Positions 15,565-21,522 of a stretch of 23,944 nucleotides of DNA are shown one piece after another. Every line of letters begins with the position of its first letter. Position 1 is the stretch's first letter. Position numbers and translations under genes: made by a program. The stretch covers positions 1 through 23,944 of the forward strand of contig DCHO01000076.1 of assembly GCA_002315655.1 (NCBI GenBank), read 5' to 3'. A model generated the notes under the pieces. The model made no database searches and was not told where the DNA came from. It worked only from the letters and a program-made list of their open reading frames with translations. The DNA is from Christensenella sp. UBA1750 (GTDB taxonomy: Bacteria; Bacillota; Clostridia; Christensenellales; UBA1750).

Positions 15565-15975
15565 TTGGAGAAGGAAATCACTTTACCCGCGGAGATTGAC
15601 AGCATTCCCGTTATAACCGATTTTGTGAATGAAATTCTGGAAGCTGCGGACTGCCCCATGAAGGCGGAGACCCAGATCGACATTGCCATTGACGAGCTGT
15701 TCTCCAACATTGCCTATTATGCTTACGGGGAGGAAAAGGGAATGGCCACCGTGAAGGTGGAGCTGGACGAAGCTGCCCCCTCGGTCTCCATCACCTTTAT
15801 TGACAGCGGCGCTCCCTATAACCCATTGGAAAAAGCGGATCCTGACGTCACCTTGGCGGCGGAGGATCGCGGCATCGGCGGCCTTGGCATCTTTATTGTC
15901 AAGAAGAGCATGAACGAGGTCAATTATGAGTATTGCGGGGAGCAGAACCGGCTCACCATCACAAAAAAGTGGTAA
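15565..15975 (+). CDS. RsbW/SpoIIAB-like serine kinase / anti-sigma ATPase
   Basis: This 136-residue single-domain protein has the GHKL ATP-binding fold (HATPase_c_2). Visible boxes are the N box IDELFSNIAYYAY with E44 and N48, the G1 box DSG (D80, G82) and the G2 region GIGGLGIFIVKK (103-114). Proteins of this size and make-up are anti-sigma factors or serine kinases that phosphorylate a STAS-domain antagonist. No STAS protein, PP2C phosphatase or sigma factor lies in the window, so it is an orphan and its partner must be elsewhere. The start is TTG at 15565, supported by TTAAGGAGG with ideal spacing; no ATG is available there. A 36-codon membrane mini-gene follows after 19 bases. Confidence 0.85.
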   Translation: MEKEITLPAEIDSIPVITDFVNEILEAADCPMKAETQIDIAIDELFSNIAYYAYGEEKGMATVKVELDEAAPSVSITFIDSGAPYNPLEKADPDVTLAAEDRGIGGLGIFIVKKSMNEVNYEYCGEQNRLTITKKW

Positions 15976-15994
15976 GGAAAACCGATAGGACAGT

Positions 15995-16105
15995 ATGAAG
16001 CATTTGATTAAGAAGGAATGGCTGAGAAGAACGCTGGCAATCATTTTAGCACTGGCCATGATCATCACCATGTTCGTCAGCTTAATTCCCCGTCTGTTTT
16101 ATTAG
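15995..16105 (+). CDS. Putative 36-residue single-span membrane protein
   Basis: This short frame encodes a basic N-terminus (MKHLIKKEWLRR), one hydrophobic helix of about 18 residues (LAIILALAMIITMFVSLI) and a short basic end (PRLFY). That is the make-up of a small membrane protein or an uncleaved signal anchor. Its helix resembles the signal peptide of the giant protein (LLALTMVITMFP). The ribosome binding site is poor (AGGA, 4 bases from ATG), so it may be coupled to the RsbW-like gene that ends 19 bases upstream. It could alternatively be the leftover signal peptide of a lost secreted protein. Confidence 0.5.
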   Translation: MKHLIKKEWLRRTLAIILALAMIITMFVSLIPRLFY

Positions 16106-16142
16106 AAAAACGGAAAAAGCGGGAAATTTCCGCAAAGTTTAC

Positions 16143-16171
16143 TTGTAAACACGGTTGCATCGTGCTATACT
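16143..16171 (+). promoter_or_regulatory. Promoter of the rpsF-ssb-rpsR operon
   Basis: TTGTAA (16143-16148), a 17-base spacer and TATACT (16166-16171) preceded by TGC give a good extended -10 promoter. Confidence 0.75.
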
Positions 16172-16176
16172 GCACG

Positions 16177-16224
16177 TTGGTAGCGCTTAAAACTCCCTGC
16201 GCGAAGGAGAATCTTTCGCGCCAA
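16177..16224 (+). promoter_or_regulatory. Hairpin in the rpsF leader, possible autoregulatory site
   Basis: GCGCGAAG (16199-16206) pairs with TTTCGCGC (16214-16221), and TTG (16177-16179) can close an outer stem with CAA (16222-16224). Many bacteria have an S6:S18-binding leader at this place. I cannot find its diagnostic CCG bulge with certainty, so regulation by S6:S18 is only a suggestion. Confidence 0.35.
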
Positions 16225-16250
16225 AGTCCATAAGGAGGTGAAAGTACAAC

Positions 16251-16538
16251 ATGAATAAGTACGAAGTTCTCTACGTCATCGACGCCGATGTGGAAGATGA
16301 GCCCAGAGCCGCTCTGATCGAGCAGTTTGCCAAGCTGATCGAAAACAACGGTGCCACTGTCGAAAAGACCGATGAGTGGGGCAAGCGTCGTCTCGCCTAT
16401 CCCATCAACTTCAAGAATGAGGGCTATTATGTGCTGCTGCAGATGACTGCGGCTCCCGAGTTCCCCCGTGAGCTGGAACGTAACTTCCAGATCAACGACA
16501 ACATCATTCGTTATCTCGTTACCCGCGTTGGGGAATAA
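16251..16538 (+). CDS. rpsF: 30S ribosomal protein S6
   Basis: The 95-residue protein is a full-length S6, beginning NKYEVLYVIDADV and carrying WGKRRLAYPI, the conserved RNA- and S18-contacting region, followed by EGYYVLLQM. S6 binds S18 on the platform of the small subunit. AAGGAGGTGAAAG gives a very strong ribosome binding site. It heads the classical rpsF-ssb-rpsR operon, with 21 bases to ssb. It lacks the acidic or glutamate tail found in some bacteria. Confidence 0.97.
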   Translation: MNKYEVLYVIDADVEDEPRAALIEQFAKLIENNGATVEKTDEWGKRRLAYPINFKNEGYYVLLQMTAAPEFPRELERNFQINDNIIRYLVTRVGE

Positions 16539-16559
16539 GAGAGAGGTGGACGGTGCCCA

Positions 16560-16997
16560 ATGAATAAAGTCATCTTGGTCGGCAATCTGACCAAAGACCC
16601 CGAATTGCGTACAACCCCCTCCGGTGCGAACGTCTGCAATTTCACCATTGCCGTTCAGCGTCGGTTTGCCAATCAGCAGGGCGTGCGCGAGGCGGACTTC
16701 ATCAACTGCGTTGCCTGGAGACAGACCGCAGATTTCGTGCATCGCTACTTCAACAAGGGCAAGAGAATCGGCATTGTCGGTTCCATCCAGACCCGCACTT
16801 ACGACGCACAGGACGGTACCAAGCGCTACGTTACCGAAGTGATGTGCGACGAAGCGGAGTTTGTGGAATCCAAAGGCCAGAGCGATGGCGCAGGCCAGAG
16901 CTATTCCGCTGCCCCCAAAGCAGCCCCCGCCCCGCAGAATGATTTCGCGGGTCAGGGCTTCACCCAGGTCGAAGATGACGACCAGCTCCCATTCTAA
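16560..16997 (+). CDS. ssb: Single-stranded DNA-binding protein
   Basis: The 145-residue SSB begins MNKVILVGNLTKDPELR and has an OB fold to about residue 105 (NFTIAVQRRF, FINCVAWRQTADF). A Gly/Ala/Pro/Gln-rich linker and the acidic tip DDDQLPF follow; the tip docks repair and replication partners. It forms tetramers on single-stranded DNA in replication, recombination and repair. The start codon follows GAGAGGTGG. It sits between rpsF and rpsR as in most Firmicutes. Confidence 0.97.
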   Translation: MNKVILVGNLTKDPELRTTPSGANVCNFTIAVQRRFANQQGVREADFINCVAWRQTADFVHRYFNKGKRIGIVGSIQTRTYDAQDGTKRYVTEVMCDEAEFVESKGQSDGAGQSYSAAPKAAPAPQNDFAGQGFTQVEDDDQLPF

Positions 16998-17018
16998 GTT
17001 CAAGGAGGAAGACCCATC

Positions 17019-17264
17019 ATGTCTGAGGAAAGAGTTCGCCGTCCTCGCGGACGCAAGCCGCGCCGCAAGGTCTGCCAGTTCTGTGTAGATAAGGTTGAGC
17101 ATATTGATTATAAGGACCTCGCCCGTCTGCGTCGGTTCATCACCGAGCGCGGCAAGATTCTGCCCCGCCGTATGTCCGGCAACTGCGCCAAGCATCAGCG
17201 TCAGCTGGGCGTGGCCATCAAGCGTGCCCGTCACGTTGCTCTGCTGCCCTATTCTGCCGACTAA
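17019..17264 (+). CDS. rpsR: 30S ribosomal protein S18
   Basis: The 81-residue S18 has the conserved DYKDLARLRRFITERGKI and RRMSGNCAKHQRQL segments. It keeps CQFC near the N-terminus and NCAKH later, so it may be the zinc-binding (C+) form of S18. It pairs with S6 on the ribosomal platform. AAGGAGG lies 10 bases ahead of the start, and a terminator follows directly. Confidence 0.97.
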   Translation: MSEERVRRPRGRKPRRKVCQFCVDKVEHIDYKDLARLRRFITERGKILPRRMSGNCAKHQRQLGVAIKRARHVALLPYSAD

Positions 17265-17275
17265 GTGTAGAGACA

Positions 17276-17314
17276 AAGAGCGTCGAAAGCGAAAGCTTCC
17301 GGCGTTCTTTTTTT
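17276..17314 (+). terminator. Terminator of the rpsF-ssb-rpsR operon
   Basis: A 15-base stem with GNRA-type GAAA loop (17291-17294) is followed by TTTTTTT. A few G-U pairs occur in the stem. Confidence 0.92.
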
Positions 17315-17330
17315 GATGCAAAGGAGTGAT

Positions 17331-17426
17331 ATGAAGGAGTATCGGGTTAAGGAAACCAAGCACATTCAGAACTGCCTTGCAAAAGCGGTGCGGTGGTTCG
17401 TGGGTATTGAACTTTACGGGCAATGA
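17331..17426 (+). CDS. Possible 31-residue small ORF of unknown function
   Basis: An AAGGAGTG ribosome binding site at good distance precedes an ATG opening a 31-codon frame. The product starts MKEYRVKETKHIQNCLAKAV and ends WFVGIELYGQ. It is basic and partly amphipathic. I do not recognise it. It may be a small protein or the front of a decayed gene, because the stretch behind it to 17600 has no continuation. No promoter is obvious between the preceding terminator and this frame. Confidence 0.35.
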   Translation: MKEYRVKETKHIQNCLAKAVRWFVGIELYGQ

Positions 17427-17598
17427 TATTGGGGAGGGCGTCCGCCGGACGACTTCACGGGCGACTGTTCTGTGCTTGATGAGAGCTGAAAAATGCCTGA
17501 ATTAAGGGGTTTTTAAGCGCGAAAAAGCGATTTAGGGCGGCCGGGCGACCTTTTTGGAGTTTTACTCCTTACATTTTTTTGAGAGCAGAAATAAGGGA
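17427..17598. other. Intergenic region with a GC-rich inverted motif
   Basis: No gene is seen. It contains a small hairpin CGTCC/GGACG (17439-17451), the motif GGGCGGCCGGGCG (17535-17547), whose reverse complement recurs at 18370-18382, and a GGAGT/ACTCC hairpin near 17556 followed by a T-rich run. Confidence 0.5.
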
Positions 17599-17626
17599 TT
17601 GCAATTTGTAAAGAAGATGGTATAAT
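17599..17626 (+). promoter_or_regulatory. Promoter of the first paralogous membrane protein gene
   Basis: TTGCAA (17599-17604), a 16-base spacer and a consensus TATAAT (17621-17626) lie 29 bases ahead of the start codon. Confidence 0.7.
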
Positions 17627-17655
17627 CTATCTATAAACATGATGGAGGTTGTGTT

Positions 17656-18282
17656 ATGAAAAAGCTGTTCACGAATGATAAGTTCTTCTTGGCTATGGTG
17701 CTGTGCGCTGTGATTGGTGAAGGTCTGTACTCCGTACTTTCCCTTGTCAATAGCTTCTCCCTGATTTCATCGGTTGTTCCGATGATGATTCGTGTCCTGT
17801 GTGTTGTGTTCCTGTATTCTTCTTATAGAAAACACAGCAAGAATGTGATGAAGGGCTTAATGGGTGCTCTGCTCATGGCGCAGGTGCTCAATGCAATCAC
17901 TTTGTTTGGATTTGGTAATTCTTCTGTTTTTCTGACAGCTACCAGAATTGCTTTCCTTGTCCTTAATCTTGCACTGTTCATTAACCATTTCATCATCAAC
18001 TCCGACCACCATTCCAGCAGTAAGAATGTAACCCTCAATCAGGTTATCGTGATTCTTCTGGCTGTTCTGAATACTGTGCGTGTTATTTATCTCATGACAT
18101 TTCTTCCCGGAACACTGTCTGTAATCCGTTTCGCGTGTGACATCATCGGCTACATCGGTATGACAGCCATTGTTGTCTGCGTGGAATCCCGCCTCGATGC
18201 TTACCGTCTTGACCGCGAAGCTGCGGGATGGACAGAGGAAAAGGGTTATCCTGAAAATTATATCCACCAAAAAGACAGATAA
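17656..18282 (+). CDS. Multi-pass membrane protein, paralog A, function unknown
   Basis: The 208-residue protein has about six hydrophobic segments and a short polar C-terminus. I do not recognise a named family. It shares several landmarks with the protein at 18824-19468: KH-x-KNVMKGLMGA (59-71), HFIINSD with Ser-Ser-Lys following (111-122), and a C-terminal CVESRLDAYRLDREAAGW, matched there by CLETNLDEFRLIREAKGW. The two are therefore divergent paralogs. The first conserved block looks like a cytoplasmic basic loop. It has its own TATAAT promoter, a GGAGG site 7 bases ahead of the ATG and its own terminator, so it is expressed singly. Confidence 0.8.
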   Translation: MKKLFTNDKFFLAMVLCAVIGEGLYSVLSLVNSFSLISSVVPMMIRVLCVVFLYSSYRKHSKNVMKGLMGALLMAQVLNAITLFGFGNSSVFLTATRIAFLVLNLALFINHFIINSDHHSSSKNVTLNQVIVILLAVLNTVRVIYLMTFLPGTLSVIRFACDIIGYIGMTAIVVCVESRLDAYRLDREAAGWTEEKGYPENYIHQKDR

Positions 18283-18299
18283 ATTCATATCTTCATCAC

Positions 18300-18330
18300 A
18301 AGGCGGTTGTCGAAAGGCAGCCGCTTTTAT
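18300..18330 (+). terminator. Terminator after paralog A
   Basis: A 12-base stem (18300-18311 with 18316-18327, with G-U pairs) with a GAAA loop ends in a short T-rich run. A second hairpin, AAGAAATGCCTG/CAGGCGTTTCTT at 18391-18418, may back it up. Confidence 0.75.
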
Positions 18331-18369
18331 ATACCAAAAAAAATACCAGAAGTAAAATGCAAAAATAGC

Positions 18370-18466
18370 CGCCCGGCCGCCCAAATGTGTAAGAAATGCC
18401 TGAAAACAGGCGTTTCTTCAAAGGGCAGCTTATCTTATGGCCGCCGCCCTGCCCGCCCGGCTGCCC
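18370..18466. repeat. GC-rich REP-like motifs flanking paralog A
   Basis: CGCCCGGCCGCCC (18370-18382) is the exact reverse complement of 17535-17547 on the other side of paralog A, and CGCCCGGCTGCCC (18454-18466) repeats it with one change. Between them is a 12-base stem-loop (18391-18418). The group resembles a REP-type extragenic element, but two and a half copies are too few to be sure. Confidence 0.45.
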
Positions 18467-18475
18467 GGGTTTATG

Positions 18476-18624
18476 GTTTGGTGTTGACAAGCGCGGGAGG
18501 ATTGGGATAAAATAAAATACGGAATCTTATGGGACTTAGGAGCGCTTTCATGAACAAAGGATTGAAGGTTTTTCTGAGCCTTGTGCTGATTCCGGCTGCA
18601 TTTGCGCTTTGTGCTGCGTGGTGA
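18476..18624 (+). pseudogene. Truncated duplicate of the DUF2232 gene promoter and 5' end
   Basis: This segment is about 97% identical to 19597 onward, from upstream of the promoter into the coding region, with four substitutions that I count before a 9-base deletion. It keeps TTGACA (18484-18489), TAAAAT (18508-18513), the TAGGAGC ribosome binding site and an ATG at 18550. The frame then stops after 24 codons (MNKGLKVFLSLVLIPAAF and on). Identity ends near the stop, so the rest of the duplicate gene is gone. The intact promoter now points at paralog B, 200 bases downstream, with no terminator between, and could drive it. Confidence 0.85.
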
Positions 18625-18809
18625 GGACGGTTCCCCTATTATCGGTACACCGACATGGCGGCAGAGACCGGCGAGGAAAACGTGATGCCCATCGCCCTGC
18701 CATGTGCTTGCGCGGTGTACGGGGATGCGGGCTATTCCGCCCTGCCCCCGGGAGAGACATCGGATTGTCAGGGCGGGTGCAGCCTCCGCCGATTTTTGAT
18801 AAAGGTCAT
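18625..18809 (+). other. Leader region between the gene fragment and paralog B
   Basis: No credible gene. It holds an inverted repeat CCGCCCTG (18737-18744) / CAGGGCGG (18769-18776) without a T-run, so it is not a terminator. It would be the 5' leader of paralog B if transcription starts at the duplicated promoter. Confidence 0.45.
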
Positions 18810-18823
18810 GAAAGGAGAACCCC

Positions 18824-19468
18824 ATGTCAGCAGAATTACAGAATCATTTTGTCGGGAAAAAGGCTCTTGCCCTGCTTGCCGTCCTGACCGCCTGCATCGG
18901 TCTGTTCGTTGGCGTTCTGTGCTTTGTTCAAAACACCTATTATTTCATTTTCACGCCTTTTATGGCACTTGTGGCGATCTTCATGGTCGTTGCCTATGCC
19001 AAACACCAGAAGAACGTGATGAAGGGGCTCATGGGCGCCTCGCTGCTCTGGGTGCTGTCCGAGGAAGCGGGCTATCTGGAGCAGGTTCTGGAATCCAACC
19101 GGGGCTATTATTTTGCCGTGCATGGCGGACACTGGAATCTGTATGTGGTGCTCAAAGCCGTCTCGGTTGCCGTTTTCCTGGGCATTTTCATCCTGCACTT
19201 CGTCATCAACTCCGACAGGAAGAGCAGCCCGAAGACCATTCGGCTCAATCGTGCTCTTTTCTTTGTGCTGATTGCCCTCTATGTTGCGGACGGTGTGCTG
19301 AACCTCCTTTCCGATTCCTTCAGCGTGGGCGTTTTCGCGCTCATTCTGTTCAAGCTCTGTCTGGTGATTCTGGTGCTGTGCCTCGAGACGAACCTGGATG
19401 AATTCCGCCTGATTCGGGAAGCGAAGGGCTGGAAAGGACAGAATGATTATTCGGAAAAGAATCTGTGA
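18824..19468 (+). CDS. Multi-pass membrane protein, paralog B, function unknown
   Basis: The 214-residue protein is the divergent paralog of the one at 17656-18282. It has about six hydrophobic segments and the same landmarks: KHQKNVMKGLMGA (60-72), HFVINSDRKSS (125-135) and a C-terminal LDEFRLIREAKGWKGQNDYSE. The family is unknown to me. Sequence identity between the pair is low outside these blocks, so the duplication is old, in contrast to the very recent duplicate fragment lying between them. AAAGGAGAA precedes the ATG. I find no promoter directly upstream; the best candidate is the one inside the duplicated fragment at 18484-18513. A terminator follows. Confidence 0.8.
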   Translation: MSAELQNHFVGKKALALLAVLTACIGLFVGVLCFVQNTYYFIFTPFMALVAIFMVVAYAKHQKNVMKGLMGASLLWVLSEEAGYLEQVLESNRGYYFAVHGGHWNLYVVLKAVSVAVFLGIFILHFVINSDRKSSPKTIRLNRALFFVLIALYVADGVLNLLSDSFSVGVFALILFKLCLVILVLCLETNLDEFRLIREAKGWKGQNDYSEKNL

Positions 19469-19519
19469 TTTACGAAAACGCAAGCTTTAGGATACCGGAA
19501 TTTTTGCTTTGAATATCAG

Positions 19520-19556
19520 AAACCCCGAACCCTGCTTTTGCGGGTTGGGGTTTTCC
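19520..19556 (+). terminator. Terminator after paralog B
   Basis: AAACCCCGAACCC and GGGTTGGGGTTT form a long GC-rich stem with a TTTT-containing loop and a bulge, followed by TTTTCC. Confidence 0.82.
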
Positions 19557-19604
19557 TATGTTCGTTCAAAAAAACACAACATCACCCGGCTCCTGCGTTT
19601 GGTG

Positions 19605-19634
19605 TTGACAAACGCGGGAGGGTTGGGATAAAAT
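19605..19634 (+). promoter_or_regulatory. Promoter of the DUF2232-rplI operon
   Basis: TTGACA (19605-19610), an 18-base spacer and TAAAAT (19629-19634). An almost identical copy stands at 18484-18513. Confidence 0.72.
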
Positions 19635-19670
19635 AAAATACGGAATCTTATGGGACTTAGGAGCGTTTTC

Positions 19671-20771
19671 ATGAACAAAGGATTGAAGGTTTTTCTGAGC
19701 CTTGTGCTGATTCCGGTTGCATTTGTGTTGGGATTTGCGCTGTGCGCCGTGCTGCCGTCCTCGCCGGGGCTCTTTGGGCTGCTGCTGGGCGGGCTGATGG
19801 TGTCTGCCGTGGGGTTGAGCCTGGCTTCCTCCGTGGTGCTGGCGGTCTCCTTCGGCGCGGGTAGCTGCCTGCTGCTCGAAATCGCCATGCCGGGCTGGTA
19901 CAAGGTCGGGCTGTGGCTCACGGCGCTGCTTCTGCTTGCGGTGGTTGGGCTTTATGCCCTTCTGCGCAGGAAGGAAAAGCCCGGGCAGGTCATGCTTTAC
20001 GGCTTTGCGGGCATTTTTGCCGCCTGTGCGCTCGCCGCGATTCTCTACACCAAATTGCAGGGCGACGTTGTGGATGCGGTGCTTTCGGCCTATTCCTCCA
20101 TGATGGAGCGCGTGGGTGCCGAAAACCCCGAGATGGTAAGCCTGATTCTCTCCATGCTGTCCGTAAACGGCATCTTGGACGATGTGGGGCTTTCCGGCGT
20201 TGTGACGGACATGGCCACATCCACGCAGGCGATACTCATCAACTCCATGCGCGATGTGCTGGAATCCTCGCTGCGCTATTCCCTGCTCGATATGCTGACC
20301 GGACTTTCCCTGCACGGGGCTTTCTGGGGCACGGTGCTGCCTCTTCTTTGCGCCGGGAGGCAGAGGGAAAAATATTCCGAGCTGCCCGAGCTTGCGCTGT
20401 TTAAGGTGCCGCCGCGTGTGTCCGCGCTGCTCATGCTCTCTGCGCTGGTGCTCTCCTTTTTGACCATGGTGTCGGAAAAAGGCTATGCGCTTTACCTTGC
20501 GGTGTGGACGGCGGTGCGGTTCGTCTTCGGCTTGCAGGGGCTGTCCATCGGCGAATGGTTCTTGGCGAAAAAGCACTGGAATGTGTTCTGGCGCAGGGCA
20601 CTGCTGCTGGCAACCTTCCTCGTTCTGCCCAGAGCCTGGTTCCTGCTGGGCTTTATCGACGGGCTGTTTGATTTCCGCCACACGCGCCCGCGCATGAACG
20701 TCCGCATTTACAGAAACCGCGATTTCAACGACAATGACGATCCAAACGACGATGAAAACAAGGAGGAATAA
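19671..20771 (+). CDS. DUF2232 (YybS-like) integral membrane protein
   Basis: The 366-residue protein has about eight membrane segments and ends in a charged acidic tail (NDNDDPNDDENKEE). The composition, the WTAVRFVFGLQGLSIGEWFL region and the position immediately before rplI match the DUF2232/YybS family. In Bacillus, yybS and gdpP (yybT) precede rplI; here gdpP is missing from the cluster. The role is unknown, although YybS is structurally like an S component of transporters. I chose ATG 19671 because TAGGAGC lies upstream; an in-frame ATG at 19650 has no such site and lies within the duplicated leader. rplI starts 3 bases after the stop, with its ribosome binding site inside this gene, so the two are coupled. 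Confidence 0.8.
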   Translation: MNKGLKVFLSLVLIPVAFVLGFALCAVLPSSPGLFGLLLGGLMVSAVGLSLASSVVLAVSFGAGSCLLLEIAMPGWYKVGLWLTALLLLAVVGLYALLRRKEKPGQVMLYGFAGIFAACALAAILYTKLQGDVVDAVLSAYSSMMERVGAENPEMVSLILSMLSVNGILDDVGLSGVVTDMATSTQAILINSMRDVLESSLRYSLLDMLTGLSLHGAFWGTVLPLLCAGRQREKYSELPELALFKVPPRVSALLMLSALVLSFLTMVSEKGYALYLAVWTAVRFVFGLQGLSIGEWFLAKKHWNVFWRRALLLATFLVLPRAWFLLGFIDGLFDFRHTRPRMNVRIYRNRDFNDNDDPNDDENKEE

Positions 20772-20774
20772 ACC

Positions 20775-21218
20775 ATGAAGGTTATTTTGTTGCAGGATAT
20801 TAAGGGCACCGGCAAGAAGGATCAGATCATCGAGGCCAGCGACGGCTACGCCAGAAACTACCTCTTCCCCAAAAAACTGGCCAAGGAAGCCACTTCCGTG
20901 AACCTCAACGCCATTGAAAAGGCCAAGGCCGCCGAAAGCCACCGCAAGGATCTGGAAAAGCAGGCCGCGCAGGAGCTCGCCAAGAAGATGGCCGATATGG
21001 TTGTGGAAGTGCCCGTCCGCGCCGGCGAAAACGGAAGACTTTACGGCAAAGTGACCAATCAGGAGATCGCGGACGCGCTCAAAGCCAAGTACGGCATGGA
21101 CGTGGACAAGCGCAAGATCACCGTGGACACCATCAAGGAGGTCGGCGACGCGGAAGCCGTCGTCAAGCTCTACCCCGAAATCTCCGCGAAGCTGAAACTC
21201 AAAGTCGTTGCGGAATAA
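20775..21218 (+). CDS. rplI: 50S ribosomal protein L9
   Basis: The 147-residue L9 has the N-terminal RNA-binding domain (MKVILLQDIKGTGKKDQ, then DGYARNYLFPKKLA), the long linking helix (about 41-75), and the C-terminal domain with ENGRLYGKVTNQEIADAL. L9 binds 23S rRNA near the L1 stalk and helps frame maintenance. AAGGAGG is embedded in the end of the DUF2232 gene. Its stop codon (21216-21218) overlaps the terminal repeat of the hairpin array, and no conventional terminator follows, so the array may serve as the transcript end. Confidence 0.97.
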   Translation: MKVILLQDIKGTGKKDQIIEASDGYARNYLFPKKLAKEATSVNLNAIEKAKAAESHRKDLEKQAAQELAKKMADMVVEVPVRAGENGRLYGKVTNQEIADALKAKYGMDVDKRKITVDTIKEVGDAEAVVKLYPEISAKLKLKVVAE

Positions 21219-21475
21219 AGTGAAATATTTTCCTTGCGGAAAATGTGAAATACGACGGTAGCTTCGCCCGTCGTGTGAAATATGGGTCGCTACGCTTCCC
21301 ATGTGAAATACGCGCTCGACGCGCGTGTGAGAGGAAAGTGACGGGAGACAACGCGAAGCCGTATTCTCACTTGACGCTTCAGCGTCAAATTTCACATTGT
21401 CCTTTTAGGACAATATTTCACATGGACGGCGTAAGCCCGTCCATATTTCACATCCGCTTGCGGATATTTCACTTT
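21217..21475. repeat. Tag-and-hairpin array (GTGAAAT-tag family), 259 bp
   Basis: The element is bounded by a perfect 12-bp inverted repeat, AAAGTGAAATAT (21217-21228) and ATATTTCACTTT (21464-21475). Inside are eight different stem-loops: H1 21227-21244, H2 21252-21274, H3 21282-21302, H4 21310-21326, H5 21371-21388, H6 21396-21414, H7 21422-21444 and H8 21452-21465. The 7-base tag GTGAAAT precedes each of H1-H4, and its reverse complement ATTTCAC follows each of H5-H8. GTGAGA (21327-21332) and TCTCAC (21365-21370) enclose a 32-base centre. Each stem has its own sequence; only the tag is constant. It lies between convergent genes. It is not a CRISPR array. Function unknown. Confidence 0.92.
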
Positions 21476-21484
21476 TTCTTGGCA

Positions 21485-21522
21485 TAAAAAATCCCGGAAC
21501 CTTGCATCAGGCTTCGGGATTT
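21485..21522 (-). terminator. Terminator of the exonuclease gene (reverse strand)
   Basis: On the reverse strand AAATCCCG pairs with CGGGATTT and an inner GCCT pairs with AGGT, followed by a T-run. The hairpin overlaps the last codons and the stop codon (21507-21509) of the gene. Confidence 0.8.

Noticed and set aside
16177..16224. Firm call of an S6:S18 leader riboregulator
   Set aside because: The hairpin is present, but I could not locate the diagnostic CCG bulge, so it is listed only as a possible regulatory hairpin.
16077..17423. 448-codon reverse frame across rpsF-ssb-rpsR
   Set aside because: It lies antisense to three certain genes and its product has no recognisable domain.
18655..19401. 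248-codon forward frame overlapping paralog B
   Set aside because: Out of frame with paralog B, which has a ribosome binding site, membrane segments and a paralog. This frame gives Cys/Arg-rich low-quality protein.
19566..21395. 609-codon reverse frame across DUF2232 and rplI
   Set aside because: Antisense to two well-supported genes; the His/Gln/Arg-rich product is typical of a shadow frame.
21217..21475. CRISPR array
   Set aside because: The constant unit is only 7 bases, it inverts at the midpoint, the intervening pieces are themselves hairpins of different length, and no cas gene is near.
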